Assembly: GCA_035543335.1 (NCBI GenBank)
Contig: DASZZH010000025.1
Location: 248,185 to 312,184 of the forward strand
DNA: 64,000 nt
Reading direction: 5' to 3'
DNA from: Burkholderiales bacterium
GTDB lineage: Bacteria; Pseudomonadota; Gammaproteobacteria; Burkholderiales; JAHFRG01
This document shows, in pieces, positions 1 through 11,623 of this stretch. Position 1 is the stretch's first letter, and every line of letters begins with the position of its first letter. The translations under genes were made by a program, and so were the position numbers. The notes below the pieces were generated by a model. It saw only the letters and a list, made by a program, of their open reading frames with translations. It did no database searches and had not been told where the DNA came from.

Positions 1-1086
1 GATCGCCTTGGTTTCCAGCGAGCTTTTCAGCCCGCGCGGATCGAAATAATCGTATTCGATGGCGTAACCCGGGCGCAGGATATGGGCGTTTTCCAGTCCC
101 TTGATCGAGCGCACCAGCGCCAGCTGCACATCGAACGGGAGGCTCGTCGAAATTCCGTTCGGATAAACCTCGTTGGTGTTCAAGCCTTCCGGCTCGAGGA
201 AAATCTGGTGCGATTGTTTGCTCGCAAAGCGGTGAATCTTGTCCTCAATCGAAGGGCAATAGCGCGGGCCGATGCCTTCGATGACGCCGGTAAACATCGG
301 CGAGCGGTCGAGCCCGCCGCGGATGATTTCGTGGGTGCGTGAATTGGTGTGGGTGATCCAGCACGGCAATTGCCGCGGGTGCATTTCCGGCCTGCCGAGA
401 AACGAAAATACCGGCACCGGGTTATCGCCCGCCTGAATTTCCATCATCGAGTAATCAATCGTGCGCCCGTCCAGGCGCGGCGGCGTGCCGGTTTTGAGCC
501 GGCCCACCGGCAGCTTCAATTCGCGCAGACGCGCCGCCAGGCTGAGAGCAGGCGGATCGCCCGCACGTCCCGCCTGGTAATTCGATAAGCCCACATGAAT
601 CAATCCGGACAAGAATGTGCCGGTAGTGAGCACCACGGCGCGGCCGGAAAAGCGCAGCCCAAGCTGGGTGACAACGCCGGTGACGCGATCGCCTTCCAGA
701 GTCAAATCATCAACCGCTTGTTGGAACAGCCAGAGATCAGGCTGGTTTTCCAAACGGCGGCGTATGGCCTGCCTGTAAAACACGCGGTCGGCCTGGGCGC
801 GGGTGGCACGCACCGCCGGTCCTTTGCTGGAGTTGAGAATTCTGAACTGGATCCCCGCCTCGTCAGTCGCAAGCGCCATCGCGCCGCCCAACGCATCGAT
901 TTCCTTAACCAGATGTCCCTTGCCGATGCCGCCAATCGAAGGATTGCACGACATCTGTCCCAGTGTTTCGATGTTATGGGTAAGCAAAAGGGTTTTTTGA
1001 CCCATGCGCGCGCTGGCCAGCGCGGCTTCGGTGCCGGCGTGGCCGCCGCCTACCACGATCACGTCAAATTGCATTGGAAATTGCAT
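1..1086 (-). CDS. mnmG: MnmG (GidA), tRNA uridine-34 carboxymethylaminomethyl modification enzyme, 3' part outside window
   Basis: FAD-dependent partner of MnmE that installs the cmnm5 group on the wobble uridine of certain tRNAs. About 362 codons of a roughly 630-residue family are present, and the frame is still open at base 1. The N-terminus carries the dinucleotide-binding signature [14 protein letters not shown], and the last visible stretch includes [20 protein letters not shown], a conserved MnmG block. There are two in-frame ATGs, at 1086 and 1074, in the tandem MQFPMQF. The upstream one is preferred because the family commonly begins M-x-(Y/F)[12 protein letters not shown]. MnmE, its functional partner, lies 4 kb away. 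The gene reads off the left edge, where rsmG-parA-parB would be expected in this class. Confidence 0.95.
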   Translation of the reverse strand, partial: MQFPMQFDVIVVGGGHAGTEAALASARMGQKTLLLTHNIETLGQMSCNPSIGGIGKGHLVKEIDALGGAMALATDEAGIQFRILNSSKGPAVRATRAQADRVFYRQAIRRRLENQPDLWLFQQAVDDLTLEGDRVTGVVTQLGLRFSGRAVVLTTGTFLSGLIHVGLSNYQAGRAGDPPALSLAARLRELKLPVGRLKTGTPPRLDGRTIDYSMMEIQAGDNPVPVFSFLGRPEMHPRQLPCWITHTNSRTHEIIRGGLDRSPMFTGVIEGIGPRYCPSIEDKIHRFASKQSHQIFLEPEGLNTNEVYPNGISTSLPFDVQLALVRSIKGLENAHILRPGYAIEYDYFDPRGLKSSLETKAI

Positions 1087-1186
1087 GCGAATAAGCAGTC
1101 TCTAAAGAGGCGTAATGATACGCCGGCCCAACTTGGCAGCCAAGCCCAAATTCTTTTCAGGGAGGGTTTTTCAGGCGAGCTGCGTG

Positions 1187-1945
1187 TTAATTCAGGAAAG
1201 TGTCGTAACCGAATTTCAGTATCAGCGCGCTTACCACCAGCAGAAATATCTGTCGCACAAAACCACTGCCATGGCGAATGGCAAGCCGCGTCCCCAGCAA
1301 CGAACCCGCCATATTGAAAGCAGCCATTAACAGTCCAAGCTGCCAGATCAAGTTGCCGCTGGGAATGAAGTAGAGCAGCGCAGCGAAGTTAGTGGCCACA
1401 TTCACCACTTTGGCCGCTGCTGAAGCCCGTAGAAAATCAAACCCGAAAAAGCGCACAAACAAAAACACCAGAAAACTGCCGGTGCCCGGGCCGAAGAAGC
1501 CATCGTAAAAACCGATGCCCGCGCCCAAAGCGATGGCGAGAAACTTCTCTCTGGCGCCTTCGTGCAACGGCGCGTGGGCCGAACCCATGTCCTTTTTGAA
1601 GAAGGTATAAACCGCAACCACGATAAGCAGCGGCACCACCAGCACACGCATGAGGTCAGCAGGAATTAAGCTCACCGTCAGCGCGCCAAGGTAAGAAAAT
1701 ATAAAGGCGGTGATTGCGGCAGGAAGGACAGCGTTCCAGCGTATGTGCACCGTATGGGAATAGCGCAGCGCAGCACTACCGGTGCCAAAAATTGAGGAGA
1801 GCTTGTTGGTACCGAACACCGCAGCGGGCGCTGCGTTCGGCATCGCGCTGAAGAGCGCCGGAATTTGCACCAGCCCGCCGCCTCCGACTACAGCATCAAG
1901 CAGGCCGGCGACAAGGGCTGCGGCGCAAAGAAAAACGAGATCCAA
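1187..1945 (-). CDS. TSUP-family (TauE/SafE, YfcA-like) membrane permease
   Basis: A 252-residue integral membrane protein of the sulfite exporter TauE/SafE superfamily. The family sign is the N-terminal glycine-rich half-repeat GLLDAVVGGGGLVQIPAL followed by GTNKLSSIFGTGSA, with further hydrophobic helices and a second glycine-rich motif (GFYDGFFGPGTGSF) near the middle. This is the usual two-repeat TSUP layout. The substrate cannot be read from sequence; members move sulfite, sulfoacetate or other small organosulfur anions. The start lies 5 bases past the pckG stop, so the two are probably cotranscribed. A second, distinct TSUP gene lies at 40724-41518. Confidence 0.9.
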   Translation of the reverse strand: MDLVFLCAAALVAGLLDAVVGGGGLVQIPALFSAMPNAAPAAVFGTNKLSSIFGTGSAALRYSHTVHIRWNAVLPAAITAFIFSYLGALTVSLIPADLMRVLVVPLLIVVAVYTFFKKDMGSAHAPLHEGAREKFLAIALGAGIGFYDGFFGPGTGSFLVFLFVRFFGFDFLRASAAAKVVNVATNFAALLYFIPSGNLIWQLGLLMAAFNMAGSLLGTRLAIRHGSGFVRQIFLLVVSALILKFGYDTFLN

Positions 1946-1950
1946 CTACT

Positions 1951-3783
1951 TTAAAATGACGATTGTAAACGCTCGCGCCGCGCCGCCAATTCCCTAGGCA
2001 GGCGCTCTTTGAGCTTATCGAAGAACTCGCTGTGTGAAGCGAGTTCCTGCTTCCACGCTTCTCCATCGAGCGACATGAGGGTGTGGAACTTGTCTGCAGA
2101 AATCTCTTCCAGGCCTTTCCATTCCAGGTCTTTGTAACCCGGCACCCAGCCCAGCGGGTTTTCCGCGGCATGGGCCCGCCCCAGGCAGCGCTCAACAATC
2201 CACTTCAGCACGCGCATGTTCTCGGCGAAACCGGGCCAGATGAATTTGCCGTCCGGCCCTTTGCGGAACCAGTTGACGCCGAAAATTTTTGGCGGGTGGG
2301 CGATAGCGCGGCCCATTTTCAGCCAGTGATTGAAGTAATCCGCCATGTTGTAACCGCAGAACGGCAGCATGGCAAAGGGATCGCGCCTGACTACACCCTG
2401 CTGCGCGGTCGCGGCTGCGGTGGTTTCCGAGCCCATGGTGGCGGCGAGGTACACACCTTCATCCCAGGTGCGCGCTTCATACACCAGCGGCACCGCGGTG
2501 CTTCTGCGCCCGCCGAAAATGAAAGCGCTGATCGGCACGCCATTGGGATCATCCCAAGCCAGATCGAGCGAAGGGCATTGGGTCGAAGACACGGTAAAAC
2601 GCGAGTTGGGGTGCGCGGCGGGGCGGCCGCAATCTGGTGTCCATTCCTTGCCCTGCCAGTCGGTAAGCTTTGCCGGCGGGATTTTCGTCATGCCTTCCCA
2701 CCACACATCGCCCTCGGGAGTGAGCGCGACATTGGTGAAAATGCAGTTTTGCTTGAGCATCGCCATGGCGTTGGGGTTAGTGTGCTCCGAAGTACCGGGT
2801 GCGACACCGAAATAGCCCGCTTCAGGATTGATGGCGTAAAAACGCCCGTCATTGTGTGGCTTGATCCAGGCGATGTCATCACCCACGGTGGTCACTTCCC
2901 AGCCCTTGAAATTCGCCGGCGGAATCAGCATGGCAAAATTGGTCTTGCCGCAAGCGCTGGGGAAAGCTGCGGCCACGTAAAGTTTTTGCCCTTGCGGCGG
3001 CTCCACGCCGAGAATCAGCATGTGCTCTGCCAGCCAGCCCTGGTCCCGGCCCATGATGGAGGCGATGCGCAGCGCGAAACATTTTTTGCCGAGCAGCGCG
3101 TTGCCGCCGTAGCCGCTGCCGTAAGACCAGATTTCGCGCGTTTCCGGGTAATGCACGATGTATTTGTGCTCCATGTTGCACGGCCAGCGCGCGTCTTTTT
3201 GTCCGGAACCAAGCGGCATGCCCACCGAATGCATGCACGGCACGAACTCTCCGTCCGCGCCCAGCACGTCGAGCACCTTGCGCCCCATGCGCGTCATGAT
3301 GCGCATGTTGACCGCCACATATGGCGAATCGCTGATTTCCACTCCGATATGCGCGATGCGCGAACCCAGGGGGCCCATGGAAAACGGAACCACGTACATG
3401 GTGCGGCCGCGCATGCAGCCGTCGAAAAGCTTATTCAGCGTAGCGCGCATTTCGTCCGGCGCAATCCAGTTGTTGTTGGGCCCGGCGTCGTCCTTTTTCG
3501 CGCTGCAGATGAAAGTGCGGTCTTCCACGCGCGCCACGTCGCTGGGGTCGGAAAGGGCAAGGTAGCTGTCGGGGCGAAGCTTGGGGTTGAGTTTGATGAA
3601 TGTGCCCGCGGCCACCATTTCATTGCACAGCCGGTTATATTCTTCTTGCGAGCCGTCGCACCAATAGATGCGCTCCGGCTTGCACAGCTGCGCCATCTTA
3701 GCGACCCATTCCTTAAGCCGCTTGTTCTTCACATAGGCCGGGGCATTGGCCGTTTCAACTGCCGTGGCATTGAACTGATTCAT
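1951..3783 (-). CDS. pckG: Phosphoenolpyruvate carboxykinase (GTP)
   Basis: Interconverts oxaloacetate + GTP and PEP + CO2 + GDP in the cytosol. At 610 residues it has the length of the GTP-dependent class, not the shorter ATP-dependent PckA. Visible signatures are the P-loop-like [13 protein letters not shown] around residue 275, the nearby VGDDIAWI metal/nucleotide segment, and [15 protein letters not shown]. It starts [18 protein letters not shown]. The 263 bases upstream, to the divergent aldo/keto reductase, contain an AT-rich TATAAT at 3929-3934 that could serve as a -10, but no convincing -35 was found. In an autotroph it would link C4 acids to the PEP/triose pool made by the genes at 27-34 kb. 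Confidence 0.96.
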   Translation of the reverse strand: MNQFNATAVETANAPAYVKNKRLKEWVAKMAQLCKPERIYWCDGSQEEYNRLCNEMVAAGTFIKLNPKLRPDSYLALSDPSDVARVEDRTFICSAKKDDAGPNNNWIAPDEMRATLNKLFDGCMRGRTMYVVPFSMGPLGSRIAHIGVEISDSPYVAVNMRIMTRMGRKVLDVLGADGEFVPCMHSVGMPLGSGQKDARWPCNMEHKYIVHYPETREIWSYGSGYGGNALLGKKCFALRIASIMGRDQGWLAEHMLILGVEPPQGQKLYVAAAFPSACGKTNFAMLIPPANFKGWEVTTVGDDIAWIKPHNDGRFYAINPEAGYFGVAPGTSEHTNPNAMAMLKQNCIFTNVALTPEGDVWWEGMTKIPPAKLTDWQGKEWTPDCGRPAAHPNSRFTVSSTQCPSLDLAWDDPNGVPISAFIFGGRRSTAVPLVYEARTWDEGVYLAATMGSETTAAATAQQGVVRRDPFAMLPFCGYNMADYFNHWLKMGRAIAHPPKIFGVNWFRKGPDGKFIWPGFAENMRVLKWIVERCLGRAHAAENPLGWVPGYKDLEWKGLEEISADKFHTLMSLDGEAWKQELASHSEFFDKLKERLPRELAARRERLQSSF

Positions 3784-4025
3784 GTTTTTACCTCATCCCT
3801 TCAGGTTATTTGGAATGTCAAAGAATCCCCATCCCCCGGCAGTCCGGAATCTCTTCAAAATGGAAACGGATGACGACCGCCCCGCAGGAACTCAAGGCAG
3901 CGCGAGGAATCCCTTACAGTTAAACCATTATAATTAAACCTACCGCTCCTTGCCAGCCGCGCTAATCGGCCCAAAGCAATGCAAAAGCCGCAAGGCGCGC
4001 GTAAGTGTTCATGCGCTGGAAATAA

Positions 4026-5039
<1,014 letters not shown>

Positions 5040-5139
5040 CCGAAGGCGAATGGTGGGAACACGAGTTCGCCCCACCCCGAAACAAGCCGGTTGGCCACTA
5101 AGCGAATTTGCTTCCCCAGCCCCACGAATTGAAGCGAGC

Positions 5140-6480
5140 TTATTTTCCTATGCAAAACCGGGAAAAAATTTCTCCGAGCAAGTCGTCAGAAGTAAACTCG
5201 CCGGTAATTCTGGACAGAGCATTCTGCGCGAGCTTCAGCTCTTCGGCAAAAAACTCGATTTGCGCGCGGTTTTCAAAAGCGGCGGCAAGGCGCTGGTTGG
5301 CTTCGTTCAGCGCGCTTAAGTGCCGCTCGCGCGCCATGAACACTCCCTCTCCGGTGGGATTCCAGCCGACCGCTTCCAGCAATTGGGTACGCAATAAATC
5401 GACGCCTTCTCCGGTTTTCGCCGAGAGATAAACCCGGGTTTCGCCCGCAACGCTTTCAATTTTCGGTTTGGCGGGCACCAGATCAATTTTGTTGTAGACG
5501 CAGATGCGCGAAAGTCTCTGCGGCAGGCGTGCAAAAATTTCCCGGTCATGTTCGGATTCACCCTGCGTGCTGTCTATCACCAACAGCACCGCATCGGCTT
5601 TTTCGATCGCCGCCCAGGTGCGGGCGATTCCGATTTTCTCCACCTCGTCCCGCGTATCGCGCAAACCCGCGGTGTCAATCACACGCAGCGGCACGCCTTC
5701 GATTTCGATGGCCTGGCGTATCGCATCGCGCGTAGTGCCGGGAACGGCGGTGACTATCGCCACCTCTTCGCCCGCCAGGCGGTTCAACAGGCTGGATTTG
5801 CCGACATTGGTGCGGCCGGCGAGCACCACGGTGATGCCTTCGCGCAGAATGCTGCCCTGGCGTGCCGCCTGCAGCACTTTTTCCAGTTGCTGCCGTATCG
5901 CCTGTAATTTTCCCGCGGCGTTCGACTCCTCGAGGAAATCCACGTCCTCTTCGGGAAAATCCAGCGTGGCTTCGACCAGAGTGCGCAATTCGATCAGCGC
6001 TTGAGTGAGCGTATTCACTTCGGCGGAAAACACGCCTTGCAGCGAGCGCATCGCGCTCTTTGCTGCTTCCGCAGTGGTGGCCTCGATTAAATCGGCGACG
6101 CTTTCCGCTTGCGCAAGGTCCAACTTGTCGTTGAGAAACGCGCGCCGGGTAAATTCCCCCGGCTCGGCCAGCCGCGCACCCAAAGCAAGACAGCGCCGCA
6201 ACAGGAGCTGCAACACTGCCGGGCCACCGTGGCCTTGCAGCTCCAGCACATCTTCGCCGGTGTAGGAATGCGGGGCTGGATAATACAGTGCGATGCCCTG
6301 GTCCAGGGTTAACGCGTTTGCGCCGTGAAAATTACAAAGCGTCGCCCGTCTTGCCTCCGGCGTTTTTCCGAGCACGGCCTGCGCGAGTGGTTTTAGATTC
6401 GGGCCGGAGACGCGCACCACACCGATGCCGGCGCGCCCGAGCGCAGTGGCGATGGCCGCTATGATGTCAGCGCTTGCCAT
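5140..6480 (-). CDS. mnmE: MnmE (TrmE), tRNA modification GTPase
   Basis: GTPase that works with MnmG to modify the wobble uridine of tRNAs. The 446-residue protein shows the N-terminal tetrahydrofolate-binding domain ([14 protein letters not shown]), a central helical domain, and an inserted G domain with [22 protein letters not shown] and NKID. It ends with the diagnostic CIGK, whose Cys is required for modification. The frame extends 17 codons upstream, but ATG at 6480 is preferred because [13 protein letters not shown] matches the family N-terminus. It overlaps the yidC stop by 14 bases, which suggests translational coupling. Confidence 0.97.
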   Translation of the reverse strand: MASADIIAAIATALGRAGIGVVRVSGPNLKPLAQAVLGKTPEARRATLCNFHGANALTLDQGIALYYPAPHSYTGEDVLELQGHGGPAVLQLLLRRCLALGARLAEPGEFTRRAFLNDKLDLAQAESVADLIEATTAEAAKSAMRSLQGVFSAEVNTLTQALIELRTLVEATLDFPEEDVDFLEESNAAGKLQAIRQQLEKVLQAARQGSILREGITVVLAGRTNVGKSSLLNRLAGEEVAIVTAVPGTTRDAIRQAIEIEGVPLRVIDTAGLRDTRDEVEKIGIARTWAAIEKADAVLLVIDSTQGESEHDREIFARLPQRLSRICVYNKIDLVPAKPKIESVAGETRVYLSAKTGEGVDLLRTQLLEAVGWNPTGEGVFMARERHLSALNEANQRLAAAFENRAQIEFFAEELKLAQNALSRITGEFTSDDLLGEIFSRFCIGK

Positions 6481-8110
6481 GAGCGGGCTGGGCCTGCTCG
6501 ATGGTGCGATTGATCTGCCACTGCTGGGCAATGGAAAGGATGTTGTTTACCAGCCAGTACAAAACCAGCCCCGCCGGGAAGAAGAAGAAAAACACGCTCA
6601 TCGCCACCGGCATGATTTTCATCACCTTGGCCTGGATCGGATCAGGCGGCGTGGGGCTCATGTAGGTCTGAATAACCATGGTGATGCCCATGATGATCGG
6701 CAGTACAAAATAAGGATCGGGTATGGAGAGGTCTTGAATCCACAGCGCAAATGGCGCGTGGCGCAATTCCACGCTGGCAAGCAGCACCCAGTAGAGCGCG
6801 ATAAACACCGGGATTTGCACCACGATCGGCAGACAACCGCCGAGCGGGTTGATTTTTTCACTTTTGTAAAGCTCCATCATCGCCTGGTGCAGCCGCTGTC
6901 GGTCATCACCGTATTGCTCCTTGATCTTTTGCAACTTGGGCGCCAGCATGCGCATTTTCGCCATGGAACGGTAGCTTGTCGCCGAAAGCGGATAGAACAG
7001 AAGCTTGATAATCACGGTAAGCATAATGATCGCTACGCCCCAGTTTTGCGCCCATTTGTGCAGCCAGGAAAGCACCCAGAACAGCGGCAAAGCAATCACG
7101 GTAAGCCAGCCGTAGTCCACAGTGAGCCCCAGGCCGGGCGCAAGCTTGCTTAACGCATCCTGCTCCTGCGGCCCGGCGTAAAGCGGCACGGAAATGCTCG
7201 CGGTTTTGCCCGGCTCGATATTGCTCGCCGGCAAAATCACGCCCACCGAATAGAGCTTGTCATCCAGCTTCTTCATATAAAACTCGCGCGGGGTTTTATC
7301 CTTGGGCAGCCAAGCAGCCAGGAAATAGTGCTGCAGTATGGCAATCCAGCCGTTGTCGGCATTCTTGGGGTACTTTGCCTTGCCTTTGACGATGCTGGAG
7401 AACTCGATTTTTTCGAATTTTTCCTGTTCCGTGTAGATTGCCGGCCCGGTGTAGGTCGGCACCAGCTTAGTTTCGCCGGCCGGCGAGTTGTCGTCGCGCA
7501 AAAATTGAAAATACGAAAACGGCTGAATCGGCTGGGTGCCGCCGTTGCTGATTTCATACGCCACGTCGATCACGTAACTGCTTTTATGAAAGGTGTAGAT
7601 TTTGGCGACTTTGATTCCCGCGATTTCAGGAGCGCTAAGCCTCACCATCACGCGGTCGGCGCCGGGTTTAAGCTCGTAAATGGTGTTTTCAGCGGAGAAA
7701 CGGGTTTTGTGGTTCGGCAGGTCCGGCCCGATCAACCCGCTTTGCGCAACGTAGACATGTTCCGGCACGCTTTGCAGCAGCACAAAGTTTATGCTCTTGT
7801 CCAGTGTGTCGCGGTGTTTGAGCAATTCCAGCCGCCGCAAGTCGCCGCCCAGGGTATCGACTTCCGCAAGCAGATAATCCGTCTTCACCGAGATTTTATC
7901 GCCCGACTGCAAGCTACCGCCTTGGGGGGCGGCTACGACCTGGCTCTTCTCGATTAGCTTCTCCCCGGGTGTCGGCGCAGCCTGCTGCGTTTTGCCGGTC
8001 TGCTGCGTGGCGTCTACCGGTGCCGGATTCTTTTCGCGCTGCCAAGCGTCGACGAGCAAATAAACCGATAAGCTAAATACGATGAGCAGAAACAGTTTTT
8101 GTGTGTCCAT
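6467..8110 (-). CDS. yidC: YidC membrane protein insertase
   Basis: Inner-membrane insertase/chaperone acting alone or with SecYEG. At 547 residues it is the long Gram-negative form. It has an N-terminal anchor ([18 protein letters not shown]), a large periplasmic beta-sandwich domain (about residues 45-330), then the conserved five-helix core with [18 protein letters not shown] and [20 protein letters not shown]. Hydrophobic segments near the C-terminus include [19 protein letters not shown]. Gene order rpmH-rnpA-yidD-yidC-mnmE is the classic origin-proximal order. The stop lies inside the start region of mnmE. Confidence 0.97.
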   Translation of the reverse strand: MDTQKLFLLIVFSLSVYLLVDAWQREKNPAPVDATQQTGKTQQAAPTPGEKLIEKSQVVAAPQGGSLQSGDKISVKTDYLLAEVDTLGGDLRRLELLKHRDTLDKSINFVLLQSVPEHVYVAQSGLIGPDLPNHKTRFSAENTIYELKPGADRVMVRLSAPEIAGIKVAKIYTFHKSSYVIDVAYEISNGGTQPIQPFSYFQFLRDDNSPAGETKLVPTYTGPAIYTEQEKFEKIEFSSIVKGKAKYPKNADNGWIAILQHYFLAAWLPKDKTPREFYMKKLDDKLYSVGVILPASNIEPGKTASISVPLYAGPQEQDALSKLAPGLGLTVDYGWLTVIALPLFWVLSWLHKWAQNWGVAIIMLTVIIKLLFYPLSATSYRSMAKMRMLAPKLQKIKEQYGDDRQRLHQAMMELYKSEKINPLGGCLPIVVQIPVFIALYWVLLASVELRHAPFALWIQDLSIPDPYFVLPIIMGITMVIQTYMSPTPPDPIQAKVMKIMPVAMSVFFFFFPAGLVLYWLVNNILSIAQQWQINRTIEQAQPAHGKR

Positions 8111-8125
8111 GCTTGTTTTTAAATT

Positions 8126-8335
8126 CTACGGCACAGGATCGTATCCGCCCGGGTGCCAGGGATGACAACGCAGAATGCGCTTCATTCCCAGCCACGCCCC
8201 TTTAAGCACGCCGTACTTGGCGATGGCCTCGCCCGCATATTCGGAACAGGAAGGCGCAAAGCGGCAGTGGCGGCCCAGCAAGGGGCTCAACAAATACCGG
8301 TATAGGGTGATTGCCGCTAACGCGAAGCGGGCCAT
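8126..8335 (-). CDS. yidD: YidD, membrane protein insertion efficiency factor
   Basis: A small 69-residue protein of the YidD/haemolytic-like family that assists YidC-dependent insertion at the inner membrane. Conserved features are the N-terminal hydrophobic/amphipathic helix ([17 protein letters not shown]), the cysteine motif FAPSCSEYA, and the C-terminal [14 protein letters not shown] longer open frame reaches 8572, but that extension is only the antisense-free second frame of rnpA; ATG 8335 gives the family-sized protein. It overlaps the rnpA stop by 19 bases, as is common. Confidence 0.93.
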   Translation of the reverse strand: MARFALAAITLYRYLLSPLLGRHCRFAPSCSEYAGEAIAKYGVLKGAWLGMKRILRCHPWHPGGYDPVP

Positions 8336-8670
8336 AGTCTGCTCTTGGAAAACAAGGCCAGAAGTTCTTCGCGCATCTCGCGCGCCCTGGCTTTGACGGG
8401 TTTTCCCTGCAATTTCACCACGACATCCAGGCCGCTTAAACGCCCCTGCTCTTTGCGAAACTCTTCGCGTATCAAGCGCTTCACGAAATTCCGGTCCACC
8501 GCACGCGGCGCGGCGCGCTTGCCGACCACCATCCCCAGCCGTGCGCCCCGTTGCAGGTTCGGCCTGAACCACACCCGGAATACTTCACCGCTTGCTACGG
8601 CACTGGCTTGGAATGCTGCAGCGTATTGCCTGGGCGTGGTTAGTCGCGCGGTTTTGGGCAGCGTGTGAAT
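8317..8670 (-). CDS. rnpA: RnpA, protein subunit of ribonuclease P; apparent ATT start
   Basis: Basic protein cofactor of RNase P, which trims tRNA 5' leaders. The RNR-type signature is present as [16 protein letters not shown]. The only canonical in-frame start (GTG 8574) would give 85 residues and delete the conserved N-terminus. Upstream of it the frame still encodes [18 protein letters not shown] and GEVFRVWF, which is recognisably RnpA. No ATG, GTG or TTG exists in frame between 8574 and the rpmH stop. ATT at 8670 lies six bases after GGTGG, a good Shine-Dalgarno position, and gives 117 residues, the usual length. CTG at 8661 is a less well spaced alternative. Gene identity is firm; the start is inference. 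Confidence 0.85.
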   Translation of the reverse strand: MHTLPKTARLTTPRQYAAAFQASAVASGEVFRVWFRPNLQRGARLGMVVGKRAAPRAVDRNFVKRLIREEFRKEQGRLSGLDVVVKLQGKPVKARAREMREELLALFSKSRLWPASR

Positions 8671-8687
8671 AAAACACCACCCTGACG

Positions 8688-8822
8688 TTAGACGCCGAGG
8701 CGTGTCCGCCCTTTGGCACGCCGTGCGCGGATCACTGCGGCGCCGCCCTTGGTCCTCATGCGCACTAGAAAACCGTGGGTGCGCTTACGCCGGGTGTTCG
8801 ACGGTTGATAGGTCCGTTTCAT
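8688..8822 (-). CDS. rpmH: 50S ribosomal protein L34
   Basis: A 44-residue, very basic ribosomal protein beginning [18 protein letters not shown] and ending GRTRLGV, which is near-invariant in L34. It is immediately followed by rnpA (17 bases to the proposed ATT) and is divergent from dnaA, the standard arrangement at bacterial chromosome origins. It was found by direct translation of the minus strand between rnpA and dnaA. Confidence 0.97.
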   Translation of the reverse strand: MKRTYQPSNTRRKRTHGFLVRMRTKGGAAVIRARRAKGRTRLGV

Positions 8823-8856
8823 TTTCGCCTCGCAATCCAAATCGGGAAAACCGTCT

Positions 8857-8885
8857 ATTCAACCTTTACCCGCCACTTCTGTCAA
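8857..8885 (-). promoter_or_regulatory. Candidate sigma-70 promoter for rpmH-rnpA
   Basis: On the minus strand a perfect TTGACA (8880-8885) is followed after 17 bases by TTGAAT (8857-8862), 34 bases before the rpmH ATG. The spacing is ideal and the -35 is consensus; the -10 matches weakly. In the other direction, a TATAAT at 8924-8929 on the plus strand, about 57 bases before dnaA, is a candidate -10 for dnaA. Confidence 0.5.
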
Positions 8886-8985
8886 CCCCAAATGAATTTT
8901 TTCTCTGCATGGTAGAGTTTCGTTATAATGTCCGAAATTGGTTTCTCTACTCCGTCCTCACTCTTCGCGCTGGTCAGAATCACAA

Positions 8986-10308
8986 ATGGAACGCTTTTGG
9001 CTTTCTTGCCTGAACCACTTCGAAAAAGAACTGACCGCGCAGCAGTTTAATACCTGGATCAAGCCGCTCAAGTTTGTCCCCGAAACCGATGCGCTGCTCC
9101 TGGTCGCACCAAACCGCTTTGTGTTGGATTGGATACGAGAACGGTTTCTTGCGCGCATCCAGAAAATGGCGGAACTGCATTTCTCCAAGCCGGTGAACCT
9201 GGTGCTGGCATTGCCGGAAAAAAGCCCGGGCAAGCCGATCCACACCGAAAAAGCGAAACCCGCCACAATAAAATCTGTAAGTAAAAGCCAGACAAGACTC
9301 AATCCCTCTTTTTCCTTTGACAATTTCGTCACCGGCAAGGCCAATGAACTGGCGCGCGCGGCCGCGATTCAGGTGGCGGAGCATCCGGGTACCGCTTATA
9401 ACCCGCTGTTCATTTACGGCGGTGTCGGTTTGGGCAAGACCCACATGCTGCAGGCCATAGGCAATCTGGTGCATGAACAGAACGCGCAAGCTAAAGTCCG
9501 TTACATCCACGCCGAGCAGTACGTTTCAGATGTGGTGCGCGCTTACCAGCATAAGGCTTTCGACGATTTCAAGCGCTACTACCATTCGCTGGATCTGCTG
9601 CTCATCGATGACATACAGTTCTTCAGCAATAAGAACCGCACTCAGGAAGAATTTTTTTACGCCTTCAATGCCTTAATTGAGGCGCATAAGCAGGTGGTGA
9701 TTTCCTGCGATACCTACCCCAAGGAAATTTCCGGCATGGAGGATCGGCTGATCTCCCGCTTTGGCTGGGGGCTCACCGTTTCGATATACCCACCTGAACT
9801 GGAGATGCGGGTGGCCATCTTGCTGAAAAAAGCCTCTGTAGAGGGAATCTCGCTTGATGAGGACGTCGCTTTTTTCATCGCCAAGCATATCCAGTCCAAC
9901 GTGCGTGAGTTAGAGGGTGCGCTGAAGCGGGTTCTCGCTTACTCCCGCTTCTCCGCCCTGCCGCTCTCGGCTGCCTTGGCCAAGGAGGCGCTGCGCGACT
10001 TGCTAGCGGTACAGCTGCGGCAAGTTTCTATCGAGAATATTCAGAAGACTGTGGCAGATTATTATAAAATCAAGGTCACGGAAATGTATTCAAAAAAACG
10101 CACGCGCGCCCTCGCACGTCCCCGCCAGGTTGCTATGGCGCTTTCCAAAGAGCTTACCGTGCTTAGCCTTCCGGTTATCGGTGATGCCTTTGGCGGCCGC
10201 GACCATACCACGGTCATCCATGCTTGCCGCAAAATCGCAGAACTTAAGTCAACTGACGCAGACCTCACGCGAGATTACAATGCGCTTATACAGGTACTGA
10301 GGAGCTAA
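8986..10308 (+). CDS. dnaA: DnaA, chromosomal replication initiator
   Basis: ATP-dependent initiator that binds DnaA boxes and opens oriC. The 440-residue protein shows domain I ([17 protein letters not shown]), a short linker, the AAA+ domain with Walker [12 protein letters not shown] and Walker [10 protein letters not shown], and the C-terminal DNA-binding signature [15 protein letters not shown]. The open frame could begin at TTG 8938, but ATG 8986 gives the conserved [16 protein letters not shown] start. It is divergent from rpmH and followed by a candidate origin and dnaN. Confidence 0.97.
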   Translation: MERFWLSCLNHFEKELTAQQFNTWIKPLKFVPETDALLLVAPNRFVLDWIRERFLARIQKMAELHFSKPVNLVLALPEKSPGKPIHTEKAKPATIKSVSKSQTRLNPSFSFDNFVTGKANELARAAAIQVAEHPGTAYNPLFIYGGVGLGKTHMLQAIGNLVHEQNAQAKVRYIHAEQYVSDVVRAYQHKAFDDFKRYYHSLDLLLIDDIQFFSNKNRTQEEFFYAFNALIEAHKQVVISCDTYPKEISGMEDRLISRFGWGLTVSIYPPELEMRVAILLKKASVEGISLDEDVAFFIAKHIQSNVRELEGALKRVLAYSRFSALPLSAALAKEALRDLLAVQLRQVSIENIQKTVADYYKIKVTEMYSKKRTRALARPRQVAMALSKELTVLSLPVIGDAFGGRDHTTVIHACRKIAELKSTDADLTRDYNALIQVLRS

Positions 10309-10516
10309 TGCTAGATTGGGACAGTGACAGAATTACCTGTGGATTTCTTTCCTCGTCTCTTCTTTTCCCCGATTTTCCACAGTGTGTCCACATTACCGAA
10401 CCGGGGTTTTCCCCTGCTTTCGCTTCCCGGTTTCCTCAATGGTTTCTTGGGGAAAGACAAAGAGCTCACAGGTAGAGCTGCTGCCTAATAAATATCTTAT
10501 TACTAAAGGTATAAAG
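10309..10516. other. Candidate oriC region between dnaA and dnaN
   Basis: This 208-base gap has three near-matches to the DnaA box TTATNCACA: TGTGGATTT (10338-10346, reverse strand), TTTTCCACA (10373-10381) and GTGTCCACA (10384-10392). It also has pyrimidine-rich and AT-rich tracts leading to dnaN. No box was seen in the rpmH-dnaA gap. The boxes are imperfect and few, so the origin assignment rests largely on location. Confidence 0.4.
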
Positions 10517-11617
10517 ATGATTCTAATTGAAACAGACCGCGATGCATTGCTCAAACCGCTATCCGTAGTATCCGGTATAGTGGAACGGCGACATACCCTG
10601 CCGATACTTTCTAATGTTCTTATTGAGCGTAAGGGAGAGAGACTTCGTTTCGCCACAACGGATTTGGAGATTCAGATTACTACTGAAGCACAAAGCGATG
10701 GCGCGGGTACGGACACAGCCATAACAACATCTGCTAGGAAGCTACAGGAAATCCTGCGGGCGCTGCCGGAGAAAGTCAAGGTACAACTAGAGCAAAAAGA
10801 TAATCGTTTGCTTATTAAAGCGGGGAAAAGCCGATTCAGCCTACAAACTTTGCCGGCAGAGGATTTTCCCATACAGACACGAGGAGCCGTGCAATACCAA
10901 GAAAAAATGCGGCAGAAAGATCTCAAGCAGCTTTTGTGCTTGGTGCAGTACGCAATGGCACAGCAAGACATCCGCTACTACCTGAATGGTTTGCTAGTAG
11001 TTGTGGAAGAAGAGAAGCTAAAAGTTGTAGCTACAGACGGACATAGGCTAGGCTACGCGAGCCTAAAACAAAAGCAGAAGACACGCCTGGAAGTTATCTT
11101 ACCAAGGAAAGCGGTAACGGAAGCCGGTCGCTTACTTGCAGATACAGAAGACGAAGTAAGTATAGAACTTGCTCCCAACCAGGCAAGAATATCTTTTTCA
11201 AACATTGAGTTAGTCACTAAAGTAGTCGATGGTAAATTTCCAGACTACACACGGGTTATCCCGACCGGCAACCAAAAACACTTTCAGATTCCAAGAGTGG
11301 TCCTGCAGCAAGCGCTACAGCGCATGGCGATCTTGGCAAATGAGAAATTTCGTGGCGTGCGCTGGGTGCTGACAGATAAAAGCCTACGCATCATTTGCAC
11401 CAATAACGAGCAGGAGGAAGCGCAAGAGGAGCTAGAGGTCAATTATAAGGGCGACGCGCTAGATATAGGGTTTAATATCAGCTACTTACTAGATGTTCTG
11501 AACAACCTGGACTGCGAAGAAATAAGCTGCTCGTTTGGCGACGCGAACAGCAGCGCCTTGATCACTATCCCGGGCAATGAGGATTTCAAGTACGTAGTCA
11601 TGCCGATGCGTATCTAG
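10517..11617 (+). CDS. dnaN: DNA polymerase III beta subunit (sliding clamp)
   Basis: Dimeric ring clamp that tethers polymerases to DNA. It has 366 residues with the expected three repeated clamp domains, beginning MILIETDRDALLKPLSVVSGIVERRHTLPILSN and ending YVVMPMRI. The frame is open upstream, but ATG 10517 matches the family start, with AAAGG a few bases before. Codon use is strikingly different from dnaA and gyrB: CTA, ATA, AGA and AGG codons are frequent and G+C is visibly lower. The protein itself looks intact. parS lies directly downstream. Confidence 0.96.
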   Translation: MILIETDRDALLKPLSVVSGIVERRHTLPILSNVLIERKGERLRFATTDLEIQITTEAQSDGAGTDTAITTSARKLQEILRALPEKVKVQLEQKDNRLLIKAGKSRFSLQTLPAEDFPIQTRGAVQYQEKMRQKDLKQLLCLVQYAMAQQDIRYYLNGLLVVVEEEKLKVVATDGHRLGYASLKQKQKTRLEVILPRKAVTEAGRLLADTEDEVSIELAPNQARISFSNIELVTKVVDGKFPDYTRVIPTGNQKHFQIPRVVLQQALQRMAILANEKFRGVRWVLTDKSLRIICTNNEQEEAQEELEVNYKGDALDIGFNISYLLDVLNNLDCEEISCSFGDANSSALITIPGNEDFKYVVMPMRI

Positions 11618-11623
11618 GCACAA

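Noticed and set aside
1120-1150. CTTGGCAGCCAAG palindrome after the TSUP gene as a terminator
   Set aside because: The stem is short and lacks a T tract on the minus strand, so it was not listed as a terminator.
2083-3873. A 596-codon plus-strand open frame opposite pckG
   Set aside because: It is the antisense shadow of pckG: it shows no recognisable domain, is rich in His/Arg/Ala as expected from high-G+C antisense frames, and the minus-strand gene is unambiguous.
8126-8572. 148-codon version of yidD
   Set aside because: The extra N-terminal 79 codons are the out-of-frame reading of rnpA; the family-sized YidD starts at 8335.
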